DNA of 64,000 nucleotides from Chryseobacterium turcicum (GCF_021010565.1 NZ_JAJNAY010000002.1:248001-312000); one strand, 5' to 3'. Shown: positions 1 through 9,492, numbered from the stretch's first letter. Notes: generated by a model not told the origin, from the sequence alone. A program made the numbers and translations.

Positions 1-65
1 TTGACCGAAGCCTATTTTTTTATTTTAACGTTTAAAGCGAACTAAAATCCGCCCTTATTGAATAT

Positions 66-929
66 TTATTTTTTCTGAAAATAATGATATAACATTTTTG
101 AATAATCTTCACCAGTGTTGATATTGAGAAACTCAGCCGAAGAATTAGCAAAATCTTCTTCCAGATTTCTCTGTTTTTGTTTTTGTGCCTCCGCAAAAGT
201 ATATCGCCATCTTGCGCTTGATGTATTTGCCCAAACCTGATTTCCTGTTTCGGCATCGTATAACAAAGTATACCCTACATCAGGAATTTCGTTATCTTTT
301 TCGTCATAAATTCTCATGCCCAAAAGCTGATGTTTTTTGGAAGCCACTCTCAGAATTTTAGAATCGTAATCATCTTCAAAATCTGAAAGTAAAAACACAA
401 GAGACTTTCTCTTAAAAATCCCCATCATATATTCTAAAGCTTTATCAATTTTTGATTCTGCAGGAACATATTCAGCAGTCAAAATATGACTGATCATCGA
501 TAAAACATGTTTCCTCCCTTTCTGTGGCGGAATTACTTTGTACACTTTATCGGCAAATAAAATCAATCCTACTTTATCATTATTTCCCGCTGCCGAAAAT
601 CCTAAACTTGCCGCAATTTCAGCAACATATTCCCTTTTCAGCTGGGTTTTTGTACCGTAATCCATAGATGCAGAAATATCAACCAAAATCATCATGGTCA
701 ATTCTCTTTCCTCTTCCATTACTTTGACGAAAGGTTCGCGGAAACGAGCAGTTTTGTTCCAGTCAATTCTACGGATTTCATCGCCAAATTGATAAGGGCG
801 AACTTCCGAAAACGTCATTCCCTGCCCTTTAAAAGCACTGTGATATTGCCCCATCAAAGTAGCCTCCGTTTTCCTTCTGGTACGGATTTCTATTTGCTTG
901 ACTTTTTTTACAATGTCTTTTATTTGCAT
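66..929 (-). CDS. DUF58 domain protein (vWA-like)
   Basis: This 287-residue protein carries the DUF58 signature near residues 43-56 (RPYQFGDEIRRIDW) followed by a von Willebrand A-like strand with the metal-site motif DISAS at 84-88. DUF58 proteins are usually cytoplasmic partners of MoxR ATPases in the Bacteroides aerotolerance (Bat) type of locus, where they are thought to act with chaperone-like ATPases on envelope proteins. The moxR-like gene lies 99 bp upstream on the same strand, so the two probably form an operon that continues past the left edge of the window. The spacer contains an AT-rich inverted repeat. Family assignment is firm; the exact role is not known. Confidence 0.9.
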   Translation of the reverse strand: MQIKDIVKKVKQIEIRTRRKTEATLMGQYHSAFKGQGMTFSEVRPYQFGDEIRRIDWNKTARFREPFVKVMEEERELTMMILVDISASMDYGTKTQLKREYVAEIAASLGFSAAGNNDKVGLILFADKVYKVIPPQKGRKHVLSMISHILTAEYVPAESKIDKALEYMMGIFKRKSLVFLLSDFEDDYDSKILRVASKKHQLLGMRIYDEKDNEIPDVGYTLLYDAETGNQVWANTSSARWRYTFAEAQKQKQRNLEEDFANSSAEFLNINTGEDYSKMLYHYFQKK

Positions 930-1028
930 AATTAATTTGAAAATGTGCTAATTTGAAAATTTGAGAATGTAGAAAAGTGTTATTAAATAATTTTCAAATT
1001 TTTACATTTTCAAATTCTCAAATTGTAA

Positions 1029-2033
1029 TTAAGGTGCTTGAATTTTCGCTAAAATTCTATTCACAATCTCTTCAGAGGTAATTTCTTCGGCTTCAGCTTC
1101 AAATGTTAATCCGATTCTGTGTCTTAAAACATCTTGCGCCAAAGCTTTTACATCTTCAGGAATTACAAAAGCTCTTCCTTTCAAAAATGCATACGCTCTT
1201 GAAGCAATCGCTAAGTTGATGGATGCTCTTGGAGACGCTCCAAAACTGATGTAATTTTTCAATTCAGAAAGACCATATTTTTCAGGATAACGGGTTGCAA
1301 AAACCATATCCAAAATATATTTTTCAATCTTTTCATCCAGATAAATCTGATTAACAATTGCTTTAGCTTCCACAATATTTTGCAACGAAATTACTTGCTT
1401 AATTTCTGGTTGATGAGAGGTAGAAACCATTCTCATCACTTTTCTTTCGTCCTCAAATTCAGGGTAATCGATTTTACATTTCAACATAAAACGATCGCTT
1501 TGTGCTTCAGGTAAAAGATAAGTACCTTCCTGATCAATCGGGTTTTGAGTTGCTAAAACCAAAAATGGTTTCGGCAACGGCATCGTTTCATCACCAATGG
1601 TCACTTGTTTCTCTTGCATCACCTCCAAAAGAGCAGATTGCACCTTTGCTGGCGCACGATTGATCTCATCTGCCAAAACAAAATTTGCAAAAACAGGACC
1701 TTTTTTTATGGAAAAATCATTCTCTTTGATGTTGTAAATCATGGTTCCCACCACATCTGCAGGAAGCAAATCGGGCGTAAACTGAATTCTCGAAAAATCA
1801 CCATCAACGGCTTCTGCCAAAGTCTTTATCGCTAAAGTTTTTGCCAAACCGGGAACTCCTTCCAGTAGAACATGACCATTTCCTAAAAGTCCTATCAAAA
1901 GACGATCAATCATGTAATGTTGACCAATAATGGCTTTATTGATTTCCTGCCTTAGAAGATTAAAAAAATAATTTTGTTCTTTAACCTTTTCGGTCAATTG
2001 ACGGATGTCTTCTGCTTGATATGAATCTGACAT
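1029..2033 (-). CDS. MoxR family AAA+ ATPase
   Basis: The 334-residue protein has a Walker A motif EGVPGLAKT (58-66), a Walker B segment NFVLADEI (117-124) and the following NRAPAKVQSALLEVMQE stretch typical of the MoxR branch of AAA+ ATPases. The C-terminal part holds the sensor 2 and lid region (FGASPRASINL). MoxR ATPases act in the cytoplasm as chaperone-like machines that insert cofactors or remodel complexes, usually with DUF58 and vWA partners. The DUF58 gene follows directly on the same strand. Length and motifs are complete, with no sign of damage. The client protein cannot be deduced from the window. Confidence 0.95.
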   Translation of the reverse strand: MSDSYQAEDIRQLTEKVKEQNYFFNLLRQEINKAIIGQHYMIDRLLIGLLGNGHVLLEGVPGLAKTLAIKTLAEAVDGDFSRIQFTPDLLPADVVGTMIYNIKENDFSIKKGPVFANFVLADEINRAPAKVQSALLEVMQEKQVTIGDETMPLPKPFLVLATQNPIDQEGTYLLPEAQSDRFMLKCKIDYPEFEDERKVMRMVSTSHQPEIKQVISLQNIVEAKAIVNQIYLDEKIEKYILDMVFATRYPEKYGLSELKNYISFGASPRASINLAIASRAYAFLKGRAFVIPEDVKALAQDVLRHRIGLTFEAEAEEITSEEIVNRILAKIQAP

Positions 2034-2257
2034 TGGTTTGAATTAAAATAATGGGTAAATTTCTGATAAATACTTGCACTAATCAACACAATTAATGCCA
2101 TATTTGAGTTAAAGTTTGTTAAAAATTCTTTCTTAAATATAAGGTTAATAATCCGGCTTTAAACAAATTTATCTCAACAAAACCATTAATTTCATAAAAA
2201 TCTATAAATTTTCAATCATTGCTTCGGTCAAGAATTGTCATTTTCAGTTTATTAAAC

Positions 2258-2265
2258 TATTTTTG
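2258..2265 (+). promoter_or_regulatory. Flavobacterial -7 box before the DinB-like gene
   Basis: TATTTTTG matches TAnnTTTG, the -7 element of Bacteroidota promoters. A TTG lies at 2235-2237, 20 bases upstream, as expected for the -33 element. The start codon at 2285 follows about 14 bases after the expected transcription start. Confidence 0.55.
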
Positions 2266-2284
2266 ACGATTAAAATATTGTAAA

Positions 2285-2755
2285 ATGAATTATCATTTTC
2301 AAGCTCACCGACAGGTTAGAAAAAACCTTTTAGATATTCTTCAGGACACTTCTCACGAAGATCTTTTGTTAATTCCGGATGGTTTTAATAACAATATCTA
2401 TTGGAATATTGCGCATACCGTTGCTACCCAGCAATTGTTGCATTATTACCTGAGTGGAAATCCTTTCAGAATTGATAAATATTGGATTGAAACGTACAAA
2501 AAAGGTACGTTACCCAATCTAAATGTTCAAAAATCTGAAGTAGAAGACTTGGAATTTTTACTGACCGAAACTTCAAAAACTTTAATGAAAGATTTCGACA
2601 GTGATTTCTTTTCAGATTATACACCTTACACCACGAGTTTTGGGGTTGATTTGAAAAGTATTCAGGATGCTATTATTTTTAACAACATGCACGAAAGTCT
2701 GCACTACGGCTATGCAATGGCGCAGAAAAGAGCAATTTTAGGAGAAAAATATTAA
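2285..2755 (+). CDS. DinB-like four-helix protein
   Basis: The 156-residue product resembles the DinB/YfiT metal-binding four-helix family. Three histidines sit where the metal triad is expected: His44 (NIAHTV) and His136/His140 (MHESLHYG). Family members are cytoplasmic; some are thiol-dependent transferases, for example using bacillithiol, while many are uncharacterised. A bacillithiol reductase homologue (ypdA) lies about 8 kb downstream, which is compatible with such a role but is not evidence for it. The gene has its own promoter-like element at 2258. Family call good; function unknown. Confidence 0.8.
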   Translation: MNYHFQAHRQVRKNLLDILQDTSHEDLLLIPDGFNNNIYWNIAHTVATQQLLHYYLSGNPFRIDKYWIETYKKGTLPNLNVQKSEVEDLEFLLTETSKTLMKDFDSDFFSDYTPYTTSFGVDLKSIQDAIIFNNMHESLHYGYAMAQKRAILGEKY

Positions 2756-2787
2756 GGTTCAAGGTTTGAAGTTCAATGTTTAAGGTT

Positions 2788-3177
2788 ATGGCAACAGTCA
2801 ATAAATTCGAAGATTTGGAAATATGGAAATTATCCAGAATTTTATGTACTGATATTTTTGAAATTATTGAAACTACGAATCTTAAAAACAACTTTAGGCT
2901 AAGCAATCAGATTGACGGCTCATCAGGTTCAATCATGGATAATATTGCTGAAGGATTTGAAAGAAATGGGAATAAAGAATTCATTAACTTCCTTTCAATT
3001 GCTAAAGCATCATGTGGAGAAACAAGGTCGCAATTATACCGAATATTTGACAGGAATTTTATAACTCCTGAAAAATTTGAAAAATTAAAAGAACAGACAG
3101 AAATATTGAGCAGAAAAATAGGCTCATTTATTAATTATTTAAAGAATACAGACTTAAAAGGGACAAAGTTTAAATGA
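2788..3177 (+). CDS. Four-helix bundle protein (23S rRNA IVS-like)
   Basis: About 129 residues beginning [17 protein letters not shown], with the LEIWK, FRLSNQI and NIAEGFER motifs of the family named after proteins encoded in 23S rRNA intervening sequences. These small helical proteins form oligomeric bundles; their role is unknown and most, like this one, lie outside rRNA genes. An ATG four codons upstream (2776) exists, but the family start and the position favour 2788. The gene is flanked by low-complexity filler resembling repeated GTTTAAGG/AACCTTAAAC, typical of inserted accessory genes. It may be a lone insertion between the DinB-like gene and rlmB. Confidence 0.85.
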   Translation: MATVNKFEDLEIWKLSRILCTDIFEIIETTNLKNNFRLSNQIDGSSGSIMDNIAEGFERNGNKEFINFLSIAKASCGETRSQLYRIFDRNFITPEKFEKLKEQTEILSRKIGSFINYLKNTDLKGTKFK

Positions 3178-3227
3178 TAGACCTATTTTAACATTAAACT
3201 TTAAACCTTAAACGTTGAACTATACAT

Positions 3228-3968
3228 ATGAAAGACGATTTTATTTTTGGGCTCCGTCCCGTATTGGAAGCTATTGAAGCTGGAAAAACTATTGACAAAA
3301 TTTTTGTACAAAATGCATTGCAAGGAGAGATTTATGCGGAGCTGAAAGCTATTTTAGCAAAAAATAAAATACGTCCCAACTACGTTCCTGTAGAAAAACT
3401 TAACCGTTTTACAAGGAAAAACCACCAAGGGATCGTGGCTTTTATTTCTGATGTTCCATTTCACAGAATAGAAAATATTGTTCCTGAGTTATTTGAAGAA
3501 GGTAAAACACCATTCATCTTAATTTTAGACAGATTAACCGATGTAAGAAACTTCGGGGCGATTTGTAGAACCGCAGAATGTGTAGGAATTGATGCTATTG
3601 TAATTCCTGAAAAAGGAGGTGCACCCGTCAATTCTGATGCTATAAAAACTTCAGCTGGAGCGATGTACAATATCAAAATCTGCAAGGAACCAAATTTGGC
3701 TCACGTAGTAGATTTCTTACAACAAAGCGGAATTGTAGTATTTTCGGCAACCGAAAAGGCACAAAAATTGATATACGACGTTGATTTTACAGCGCCTTGT
3801 GCTGTTGTAATGGGGAATGAGGAGACCGGAATTTCTAAAGAAGTTCTGCATCACTCAGACGAAAAAATAAAACTTCCGATAGAAGGAAAAACACAGTCTC
3901 TGAACGTTTCTGTAGCTTGTGGAGCAATTTTATATGAAGCCGTAAGACAGAAAATTACAAAAATTTAA
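3228..3968 (+). CDS. rlmB: 23S rRNA (guanosine-2'-O)-methyltransferase RlmB
   Basis: The 246-residue protein is a SpoU-class SPOUT methyltransferase. It has the N-terminal L30e-like substrate-binding part (FGLRPVLEAIEAGK at 7-20) and the three SPOUT motifs: LDRLTDVRNFGAICRTAE, VMGNEETGIS and LNVSVACGAILYEAVRQ. RlmB 2'-O-methylates the conserved guanosine 2251 (E. coli numbering) of 23S rRNA using S-adenosylmethionine. Length matches bacterial RlmB. The gene stands alone, with a repeat-like spacer upstream and a divergently different lipoprotein gene downstream. Assignment to RlmB rather than TrmH rests on the N-terminal domain. Confidence 0.93.
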   Translation: MKDDFIFGLRPVLEAIEAGKTIDKIFVQNALQGEIYAELKAILAKNKIRPNYVPVEKLNRFTRKNHQGIVAFISDVPFHRIENIVPELFEEGKTPFILILDRLTDVRNFGAICRTAECVGIDAIVIPEKGGAPVNSDAIKTSAGAMYNIKICKEPNLAHVVDFLQQSGIVVFSATEKAQKLIYDVDFTAPCAVVMGNEETGISKEVLHHSDEKIKLPIEGKTQSLNVSVACGAILYEAVRQKITKI

Positions 3969-4066
3969 TTTACTATTTAAAACAGATTAATGTAATCGCT
4001 ATTTGATAAATTTTAATGTGAAATCTTATGAAGTAGCGATTTATTTTGACCTTAGAAAATATACGT

Positions 4067-5113
4067 ATGAAAAAAATAGCAGCATTAGCGCTTATCTCAA
4101 TAGCACTTGTTTCATGTAAAAAAGAAACAGCAACCGTAACCAAAATAGATCCTAAAACAGGAAAAACAATCACTGTAGAAGTTCCTGCAGATTCTATAAA
4201 AGAAGTAAAAGCAGATGCTGCCATTAAAGATTCTTTAGGTTTTTTCAAACAAACTTTTAAGCTTGAAAAAGGAAAAACGTATCCTTTAACAACATACCAA
4301 AGAGATACGAAAACAATGACCGATCCAAAAGGTCAAACCATGAACGGAACCAGCGAATCTACTGATGAAATGAGCTTCACGGTAAATGATATCAAAGGAA
4401 ATGTTTATGACATGACCATTAACCTGATTGGAAAAAGAAATTCTCAGTCTTCACAAGGAAAAACAATTGTAATTGATACTAAGCTGCCTCTTCCTAAAGA
4501 AGATGATTTGAAAATGATCTGGACTGTAAACAAAGCGCTTACGGGAAACAAGCTGAATATGAAGATGGATACGAAAGGAAATGTAATTTCTATCACCGGA
4601 TTTGACGCAATTTACTCAAAAATTTCTGACGCACTTAAAAATATCGTTAAAGACACTAACCAAAGAGCTAGTGTTATAGCAAGTCTTAAAGAAAGTTTTA
4701 ACGAAAAAATACTGAAAGATCAGTTTGAAAAAAACCTTTCAGTAATTCCTAAAAAAGGTGTTAAAATTGGTGAAAAATGGAGCATTTCTGAAAGTGCCGA
4801 CCAAGCTGGAAAAATTAAAGTAACCTCTAATTATACTTTAAAAAGTGCAGGAAACGGAATTGTAGAAATTTCTGTTACGGGGGGAATTCCTAAAAAAGAA
4901 GAGAAAAAAACTCAAGGGCCTATGACGCACAGCATGAGCAGTGAATTGTCTCAAAACGGAACTATTAAGTTTGACCAAAATACAGGTTGGATTAACAATC
5001 AGAACATCAGTGTAAAAACAACACAGATAGAAACTATTTCAGACGGAAAACAATCTCAGTCTATGAAAAATGTTTCAAATTCTTCTGTAATGGTCAACCC
5101 TTCATCTAAATAA
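4067..5113 (+). CDS. DUF6263-like lipoprotein
   Basis: The 348-residue product starts with a lipoprotein signal peptide (MKKIAALALISIALVSC, lipobox LVSC, then KKETATV). An upstream TTG at 4046 would add seven residues before the signal peptide and is unlikely to be used. The mature part is hydrophilic, rich in Lys, Ser and Thr, and predicted to be beta-rich, resembling the DUF6263 family of Bacteroidota envelope lipoproteins. It probably sits in the outer or inner membrane facing the periplasm. No catalytic motif is visible. A long inverted repeat follows the stop codon, so it is probably its own transcription unit. Confidence 0.75.
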   Translation: MKKIAALALISIALVSCKKETATVTKIDPKTGKTITVEVPADSIKEVKADAAIKDSLGFFKQTFKLEKGKTYPLTTYQRDTKTMTDPKGQTMNGTSESTDEMSFTVNDIKGNVYDMTINLIGKRNSQSSQGKTIVIDTKLPLPKEDDLKMIWTVNKALTGNKLNMKMDTKGNVISITGFDAIYSKISDALKNIVKDTNQRASVIASLKESFNEKILKDQFEKNLSVIPKKGVKIGEKWSISESADQAGKIKVTSNYTLKSAGNGIVEISVTGGIPKKEEKKTQGPMTHSMSSELSQNGTIKFDQNTGWINNQNISVKTTQIETISDGKQSQSMKNVSNSSVMVNPSSK

Positions 5114-5121
5114 GTTTTAGG

Positions 5122-5176
5122 GTTTGAGTGTGTGAAAGTTTTAGAGCTGAGATTTAAAACTTTCACACACTTAAAC
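5122..5176. terminator. Long inverted repeat, probable terminator
   Basis: Arms of 22 nt (5122-5143 and 5155-5176, containing GTGTGTGAAAGTTTTA and its complement) match with one exception and are separated by 11 nt. The repeat lies directly after the DUF6263-like gene. It is built from the same kind of GTTTGAG/CTCAAAC filler seen elsewhere in the window. There is no strong T-tract, so its role as a terminator is inferred. Confidence 0.5.
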
Positions 5177-5201
5177 TTTGAATTATTAAATAAAAAATAA
5201 T

Positions 5202-5429
5202 ATGTCTTTCATTAAAGGTATTTTTGAGATTGTTCTCGCTACGATTGTTATTTTTTTTGTCTGGAATATTTTAAAAAGAATATTCTTCAAAAAGTTTTAT
5301 AATTTCATGGGCTTCAAACCCAATAACAATCAGCAGCAGGAAACTAAAAGCTCAAAAACAAATATTGAGAAAAAAGTAAAATGGGACGCAGAAACTGTGG
5401 ACTATGAAGAGATGAAAGAGAAGGAATAA
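5202..5429 (+). CDS. DUF4834 small membrane protein
   Basis: A 75-residue protein with one hydrophobic segment (about residues 6-24, FEIVLATIVIFFVWNILKRI) and a charged, glutamine- and lysine-rich tail ending EEMKEKE. It resembles the DUF4834 family found in Flavobacteriia just before yfhO-type genes, which is exactly its position here (64 bp upstream of the YfhO gene, same strand). The likely topology is a single inner-membrane anchor with a cytoplasmic tail. No biochemical role is known; the conserved neighbourhood suggests a link to YfhO. Confidence 0.75.
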   Translation: MSFIKGIFEIVLATIVIFFVWNILKRIFFKKFYNFMGFKPNNNQQQETKSSKTNIEKKVKWDAETVDYEEMKEKE

Positions 5430-5493
5430 TATTATTTAAAAATTATTTTGAATCTTTAAAAGCATCTAAATTAAAATCTACTTAATAACCAAG

Positions 5494-8040
5494 ATGGCAA
5501 AAAACAAAAACTTAATATACATTGCAGTTTCTTTAATTGCATTTTTAGTTTTAGCATTTTTATATTCTACTCCTGTTTTTACAGGAAAGCAACTTTTCCA
5601 GCATGACATCGTACAGTATCGAGGCGGTGCAAAAGAATTGATTGATTATCGTAACAATTATGATAAAGAAACGTACTGGAGCGACTCTATGTTTGGCGGA
5701 ATGCCAACTTACCAAATGGGAAGCCGTTTTGAAGGTGATATCATTAAAAAATTAGACAGTTATCTTAATATTTTACCTCGACCGGTTAACTATTTATTCT
5801 TATTATTTTCAGGATTTTTCTTTCTGGGAATGGTTGCCGTCAGAAATTGGAAATATGCACTTCTCGGAGCCACATTCTTTGGGCTCTCCACTTATTTTTA
5901 CATCATTATTGCTGCTGGACACAACGGAAAAGTAAATACCATCGAATATTTTGCACCACTTTTAGCAGGAATATTATTGGTTTATATCAGAAAAAAATAT
6001 GTCCTCGGGTTTATCGTAACCACTCTTTTCTTCGGATTACAGGTTGCGGCAAACCATCCACAAATGACCTATTATCTATTTTTAGGTTTAGGATTTTTAT
6101 TTATTTCGGAATTAGTAAGAGTCATCAAAAAGAAAGTTCCTGTAAAACATTTTTTAATTTCATCAGGAATTATTGCGGGAGCATTGGCAATTGGAGTTGG
6201 AATGAATTCTCAAAGAATCATGGCAAACTCCGAATACATTAAAGAAACGGTAAGAGGAAAACAGATTCTGAATAACGAAACTCACACCGCTGGAAATTCA
6301 GGAATGGATAAAGAAAGTATCCTCAACTGGAGTTACGGTAGACTGGAAACACTAAACCTTTTCATTCCAAGATTGATGGGAGGTGGAAGCCAACAAGGTT
6401 TTTCAGATTCTTTTGACAGCAAATTACGAGAATCTTTTGCTGCTCAAACTAACGATGAAGAGCAAATAGAGCAAGCCGTACAAAGTGTTAAAAGCCAAAT
6501 ACCTTCTTATTGGGGAGACCAACCCGGAACTTCCGGACCGGCTTATCAAGGTGCAGTAGTGTGTTTTTTAGCTCTTTTAGGATTCTTTTTTGCTTCAAAA
6601 AAATACCGTTATTGGATTTTGGGGGCAACTATTCTCACAATTTTATTAGCTTGGGGAAGCAACTTCATGCCGCTTTCAGACTTCTTTATCGATTACGTTC
6701 CTTTTTACAGTAAATTCAGAGCGCCATCATCTATATTGGTAGTTGTTGAACTGCTATTTCCATTAATTGCCATTATTGGATTATATAGGTTTTTTAATAG
6801 TGAAACTTTAAAAGAAGATTATAAAAAGAAAATTTTAATCTATGTATCGGGAGGTACATTAGGTCTTACCTTAATTTTAATTATTTTTGGGAAAACATTA
6901 TTAGGGTTTACAAATGATAATGAAAAAGAAATTCCTAACTACATTCTTGATGTTTTAATTGAAGACAGATTTAAACTCTTCAGAATCGATGCATTCAAAG
7001 CATTACTTTATGTCGCAATTACAGCAACTGTTTTATTCTTTGGTTTAAAACAAAAACTAAATCAGAACGTTGCTCTTTTAATTATCGGAATAGTAAGTTT
7101 ATTCGATTTATGGACCGTCAACAAAAACTACCTTAATGACGATAATTATGTAGATAAAATCTTTGCCGAAAATCCTTTCCAAACAGAAGGTTCTGATTAT
7201 TTGTCTGAGAAAGTAGGTGATAATCCTAATTTACAATCTATTTTAGCAAGTATTCCAGTAAATAAAACATTGGAAACGATTGCTGAGAAAGATAAAAAAC
7301 ATTACCGAATTTACAATCAGGTTCTGGGAACGACCAGCGAAACTAATACGTCGTATTTCAAAGCTTCAATCGGAGGTTATCACGCCGTGAGATTGAGACG
7401 TTACGATGATTTACTTAATGAATATATTTCTAACGTTGACAGCGTAAAAACGCCAAGAATCCTGAATTTGCTCAACACCAAATACATGATTTTTGGAAAT
7501 CCGGGAGAGCCACAAGTGGTACCAAATCCTAACGCCAATGGAAATGCTTGGTTTGTAAGTGATTTAAAATTTGTAAATACACCAGACGAAGAAATTAAAT
7601 TGGTTGGAGAAATCGACAGTAAAAAAACAGCTGTTATTAATGTTTCAGACAAGTCATATTTCAATAACAGACCGGTTCAGGCAGATTCTACCGCTACCAT
7701 TAATTTAACGAAATATGAAGCGAATGAATTAGAGTTTAAATCTCAGTCTAAAACACCACAATTGGCCGTTTTCTCTGAAATTTATTATCCTCATGGCTGG
7801 AAAGTTTTTATTGATGAAAAAGAAGTTCCTTACATCAAAGCCGATTATCTGTTGCGTGCAGTACATGTTCCGGCAGGAAATCATCATATTAAAATGATTT
7901 TTGAACCGCAAGTCATCGAAACCGGAAAATGGATTTCTTTATTATCATTTGGATTATTTATTATTCTAAGTGGTTTGGGAATTTATTTCATTTACCGCAA
8001 AAAAGATAAAAACCAAATTTTGGTTGAAGAAAAACTTTAA
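5494..8040 (+). CDS. YfhO family membrane protein
   Basis: An 848-residue integral inner-membrane protein with a dozen or so hydrophobic segments and a large soluble C-terminal region (about residues 560-790) before a last membrane helix and a basic tail. It matches the YfhO family, GT-C-like proteins associated with polymer or lipid glycosylation in other bacteria. The N-terminal motif region FQHDIVQYRGGAKELIDYR and the following acidic residue are typical. It is followed 123 bp downstream by a glycosyltransferase gene on the same strand, which fits a role in building a surface glycan. Substrate unknown. Confidence 0.88.
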   Translation: MAKNKNLIYIAVSLIAFLVLAFLYSTPVFTGKQLFQHDIVQYRGGAKELIDYRNNYDKETYWSDSMFGGMPTYQMGSRFEGDIIKKLDSYLNILPRPVNYLFLLFSGFFFLGMVAVRNWKYALLGATFFGLSTYFYIIIAAGHNGKVNTIEYFAPLLAGILLVYIRKKYVLGFIVTTLFFGLQVAANHPQMTYYLFLGLGFLFISELVRVIKKKVPVKHFLISSGIIAGALAIGVGMNSQRIMANSEYIKETVRGKQILNNETHTAGNSGMDKESILNWSYGRLETLNLFIPRLMGGGSQQGFSDSFDSKLRESFAAQTNDEEQIEQAVQSVKSQIPSYWGDQPGTSGPAYQGAVVCFLALLGFFFASKKYRYWILGATILTILLAWGSNFMPLSDFFIDYVPFYSKFRAPSSILVVVELLFPLIAIIGLYRFFNSETLKEDYKKKILIYVSGGTLGLTLILIIFGKTLLGFTNDNEKEIPNYILDVLIEDRFKLFRIDAFKALLYVAITATVLFFGLKQKLNQNVALLIIGIVSLFDLWTVNKNYLNDDNYVDKIFAENPFQTEGSDYLSEKVGDNPNLQSILASIPVNKTLETIAEKDKKHYRIYNQVLGTTSETNTSYFKASIGGYHAVRLRRYDDLLNEYISNVDSVKTPRILNLLNTKYMIFGNPGEPQVVPNPNANGNAWFVSDLKFVNTPDEEIKLVGEIDSKKTAVINVSDKSYFNNRPVQADSTATINLTKYEANELEFKSQSKTPQLAVFSEIYYPHGWKVFIDEKEVPYIKADYLLRAVHVPAGNHHIKMIFEPQVIETGKWISLLSFGLFIILSGLGIYFIYRKKDKNQILVEEKL

Positions 8041-8058
8041 AAGCGAAGCTAAACTTAA

Positions 8059-8141
8059 TAATCTTAACCTCTTAATTTTTTCTTAATGGTGAAAAACAAA
8101 CCATTAAGATTACTGTTAAGGAGTTAAGATTTTTAAGATTT
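8059..8141. repeat. Long imperfect hairpin between yfhO and the glycosyltransferase
   Basis: TCTTAATGGT and ACCATTAAGA form the inner stem, and AATCTTAAC with GTTAAGATT form the outer stem. The structure spans the spacer between two co-directional genes. It could attenuate read-through, but it lacks a T-tract and may simply be one of the dispersed fillers of this genome. Confidence 0.45.
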
Positions 8142-8163
8142 ATTCCTTCCGAATTTACTTTTC

Positions 8164-9456
8164 ATGGAAGAAAATAAAATCCTTATCATTACCTATTACT
8201 GGCCTCCTGCAGGGGGACCAGGTGTACAGCGTTGGTTGAAATTTTCAAAATATCTTCCTGAATTTGGCTGGAAACCGATTATTTACACGCCAGAAAACCC
8301 GAGCTATCCTTTATTGGATGAAAGCTTAATGAAAGATGTTCCTGATGATTTGGAAATTGTAAGAACAAAAATCTGGGAGCCTTATCAATTGGCTGAAAAG
8401 CTCAATAAAAGCAATAAAAAATTCAAAGCCGGACAGTTTGATGTAGGTAACAACCAAAGTTGGAAATCGAAGCTTTCAATTTGGGTAAGAGGAAATTTTT
8501 TCATTCCTGATGCGCGCGTTTTTTGGGTAAAACCTTCAACAGAATTTCTTGAGCAGTATTTGAAAATTAATAATATTAAAACCATCGTTACGTCTGGGCC
8601 ACCGCACTCGATGCATTTGATTGGTTTAAACTTAAAAAAGAAATTCCCAGATTTAAAATGGATTGCCGATTTCCGTGATCCATGGACTGAAATTTCTTAT
8701 TATAAACATTTAAAACTAACCAAAAAGTCTGATAAAAAGCACCGTCAACTGGAATCTGAAGTTTTCAAAAACGCAGATATTACTTTAGCAACAAGCTACA
8801 CAGACGCAGAAAATTTCCGTAAAAACGGAGCCAATGCCATCTGCATAACCAACGGTTTTGACGAATCAGACTCAAACCCTCAAACCCTCAAACCCTCAAA
8901 CTCTCAAACCCAATTTACCTTAAGCTACATCGGTGTTTTAGAGCAACTACGAAATCCTGAAAACCTTTGGAAAGCACTGGCAAACTTAGTAAAAACCAAT
9001 ACAGATTTTGCAGAAAGCTTTAAATTAAAATTTGTCGGACGAATTGATGATAAAATTTTAGAAACCCTTCAAAAATTAAGTTTAAAAAATCACATTCAAA
9101 ATCTTGGCTACGTTTCACACGATAAAGCAGTGGTTGAGATGGGGAAATCTTCTCTTTTATTGATTACCAATTTCCCGAGTGATTCTTCTAAAGGTATTAT
9201 TCCTGGGAAAATATTTGAATATTTAGCAACCGGAAAACAAATTATTTCTTTTGGTCCCAATGAAGCCGATGTTTCAAAAATTTTAGATGAGACAAAAGCT
9301 GGAAAACATTTTGGATATAATGATTCTAAAGAAATTGAGGATTTTATTTTAGAAAAATTTGAACTCTGGAAAAATGGAAACCTTTTAGAAAATACTCAAA
9401 GTATTGAACAGTTTTCCAGGAAAAATTTAACGAAACAGCTTTCAGAAATATTATAA
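8164..9456 (+). CDS. Glycosyltransferase (GT4-like) with internal 8-bp repeat
   Basis: The 430-residue protein has the N-terminal nucleotide-sugar fold start (ITYYWPPAGGPGVQRWLKFSKYLP, ending the typical PPxxGxGVxR loop) and the GT-B C-terminal lobe with KFVGRIDD, LGYVSHDKAV and the acidic PGKIFEYLATGKQ donor-site motif. It should transfer a sugar from a nucleotide donor to a surface glycan or lipid in the cytoplasm. Residues about 237-249 (NPQTLKPSNSQTQ) are encoded by repeats of CAAACCCT, lying in the linker before the C-terminal lobe. Since eight is not a multiple of three, gain or loss of one unit would truncate the enzyme. The gene follows yfhO. Acceptor unknown. Confidence 0.88.
   Translation: MEENKILIITYYWPPAGGPGVQRWLKFSKYLPEFGWKPIIYTPENPSYPLLDESLMKDVPDDLEIVRTKIWEPYQLAEKLNKSNKKFKAGQFDVGNNQSWKSKLSIWVRGNFFIPDARVFWVKPSTEFLEQYLKINNIKTIVTSGPPHSMHLIGLNLKKKFPDLKWIADFRDPWTEISYYKHLKLTKKSDKKHRQLESEVFKNADITLATSYTDAENFRKNGANAICITNGFDESDSNPQTLKPSNSQTQFTLSYIGVLEQLRNPENLWKALANLVKTNTDFAESFKLKFVGRIDDKILETLQKLSLKNHIQNLGYVSHDKAVVEMGKSSLLLITNFPSDSSKGIIPGKIFEYLATGKQIISFGPNEADVSKILDETKAGKHFGYNDSKEIEDFILEKFELWKNGNLLENTQSIEQFSRKNLTKQLSEIL
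8873..8912 (+). repeat. 8-bp tandem repeat inside the glycosyltransferase gene
   Basis: Three perfect copies of CAAACCCT (8873-8896) are followed by CAAACTCT and CAAACCCA. The array is within the open frame. The same octamer family occurs as intergenic filler, so an insertion into the linker region is a possible origin. Confidence 0.9.
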
Positions 9457-9459
9457 AAC

Positions 9460-9488
9460 AATTCCCCATCTATAAAAGAAGGGGAATT
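9460..9488. terminator. Bidirectional terminator
   Basis: AATTCCCC and GGGGAATT flank a 13-nt AT-rich loop between two convergent genes, the glycosyltransferase (ending 9456) and the lipoprotein gene (ending 9493). Position and symmetry fit a terminator working for both strands, though the T-tracts are weak. Confidence 0.6.
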
Positions 9489-9492
9489 TCAC

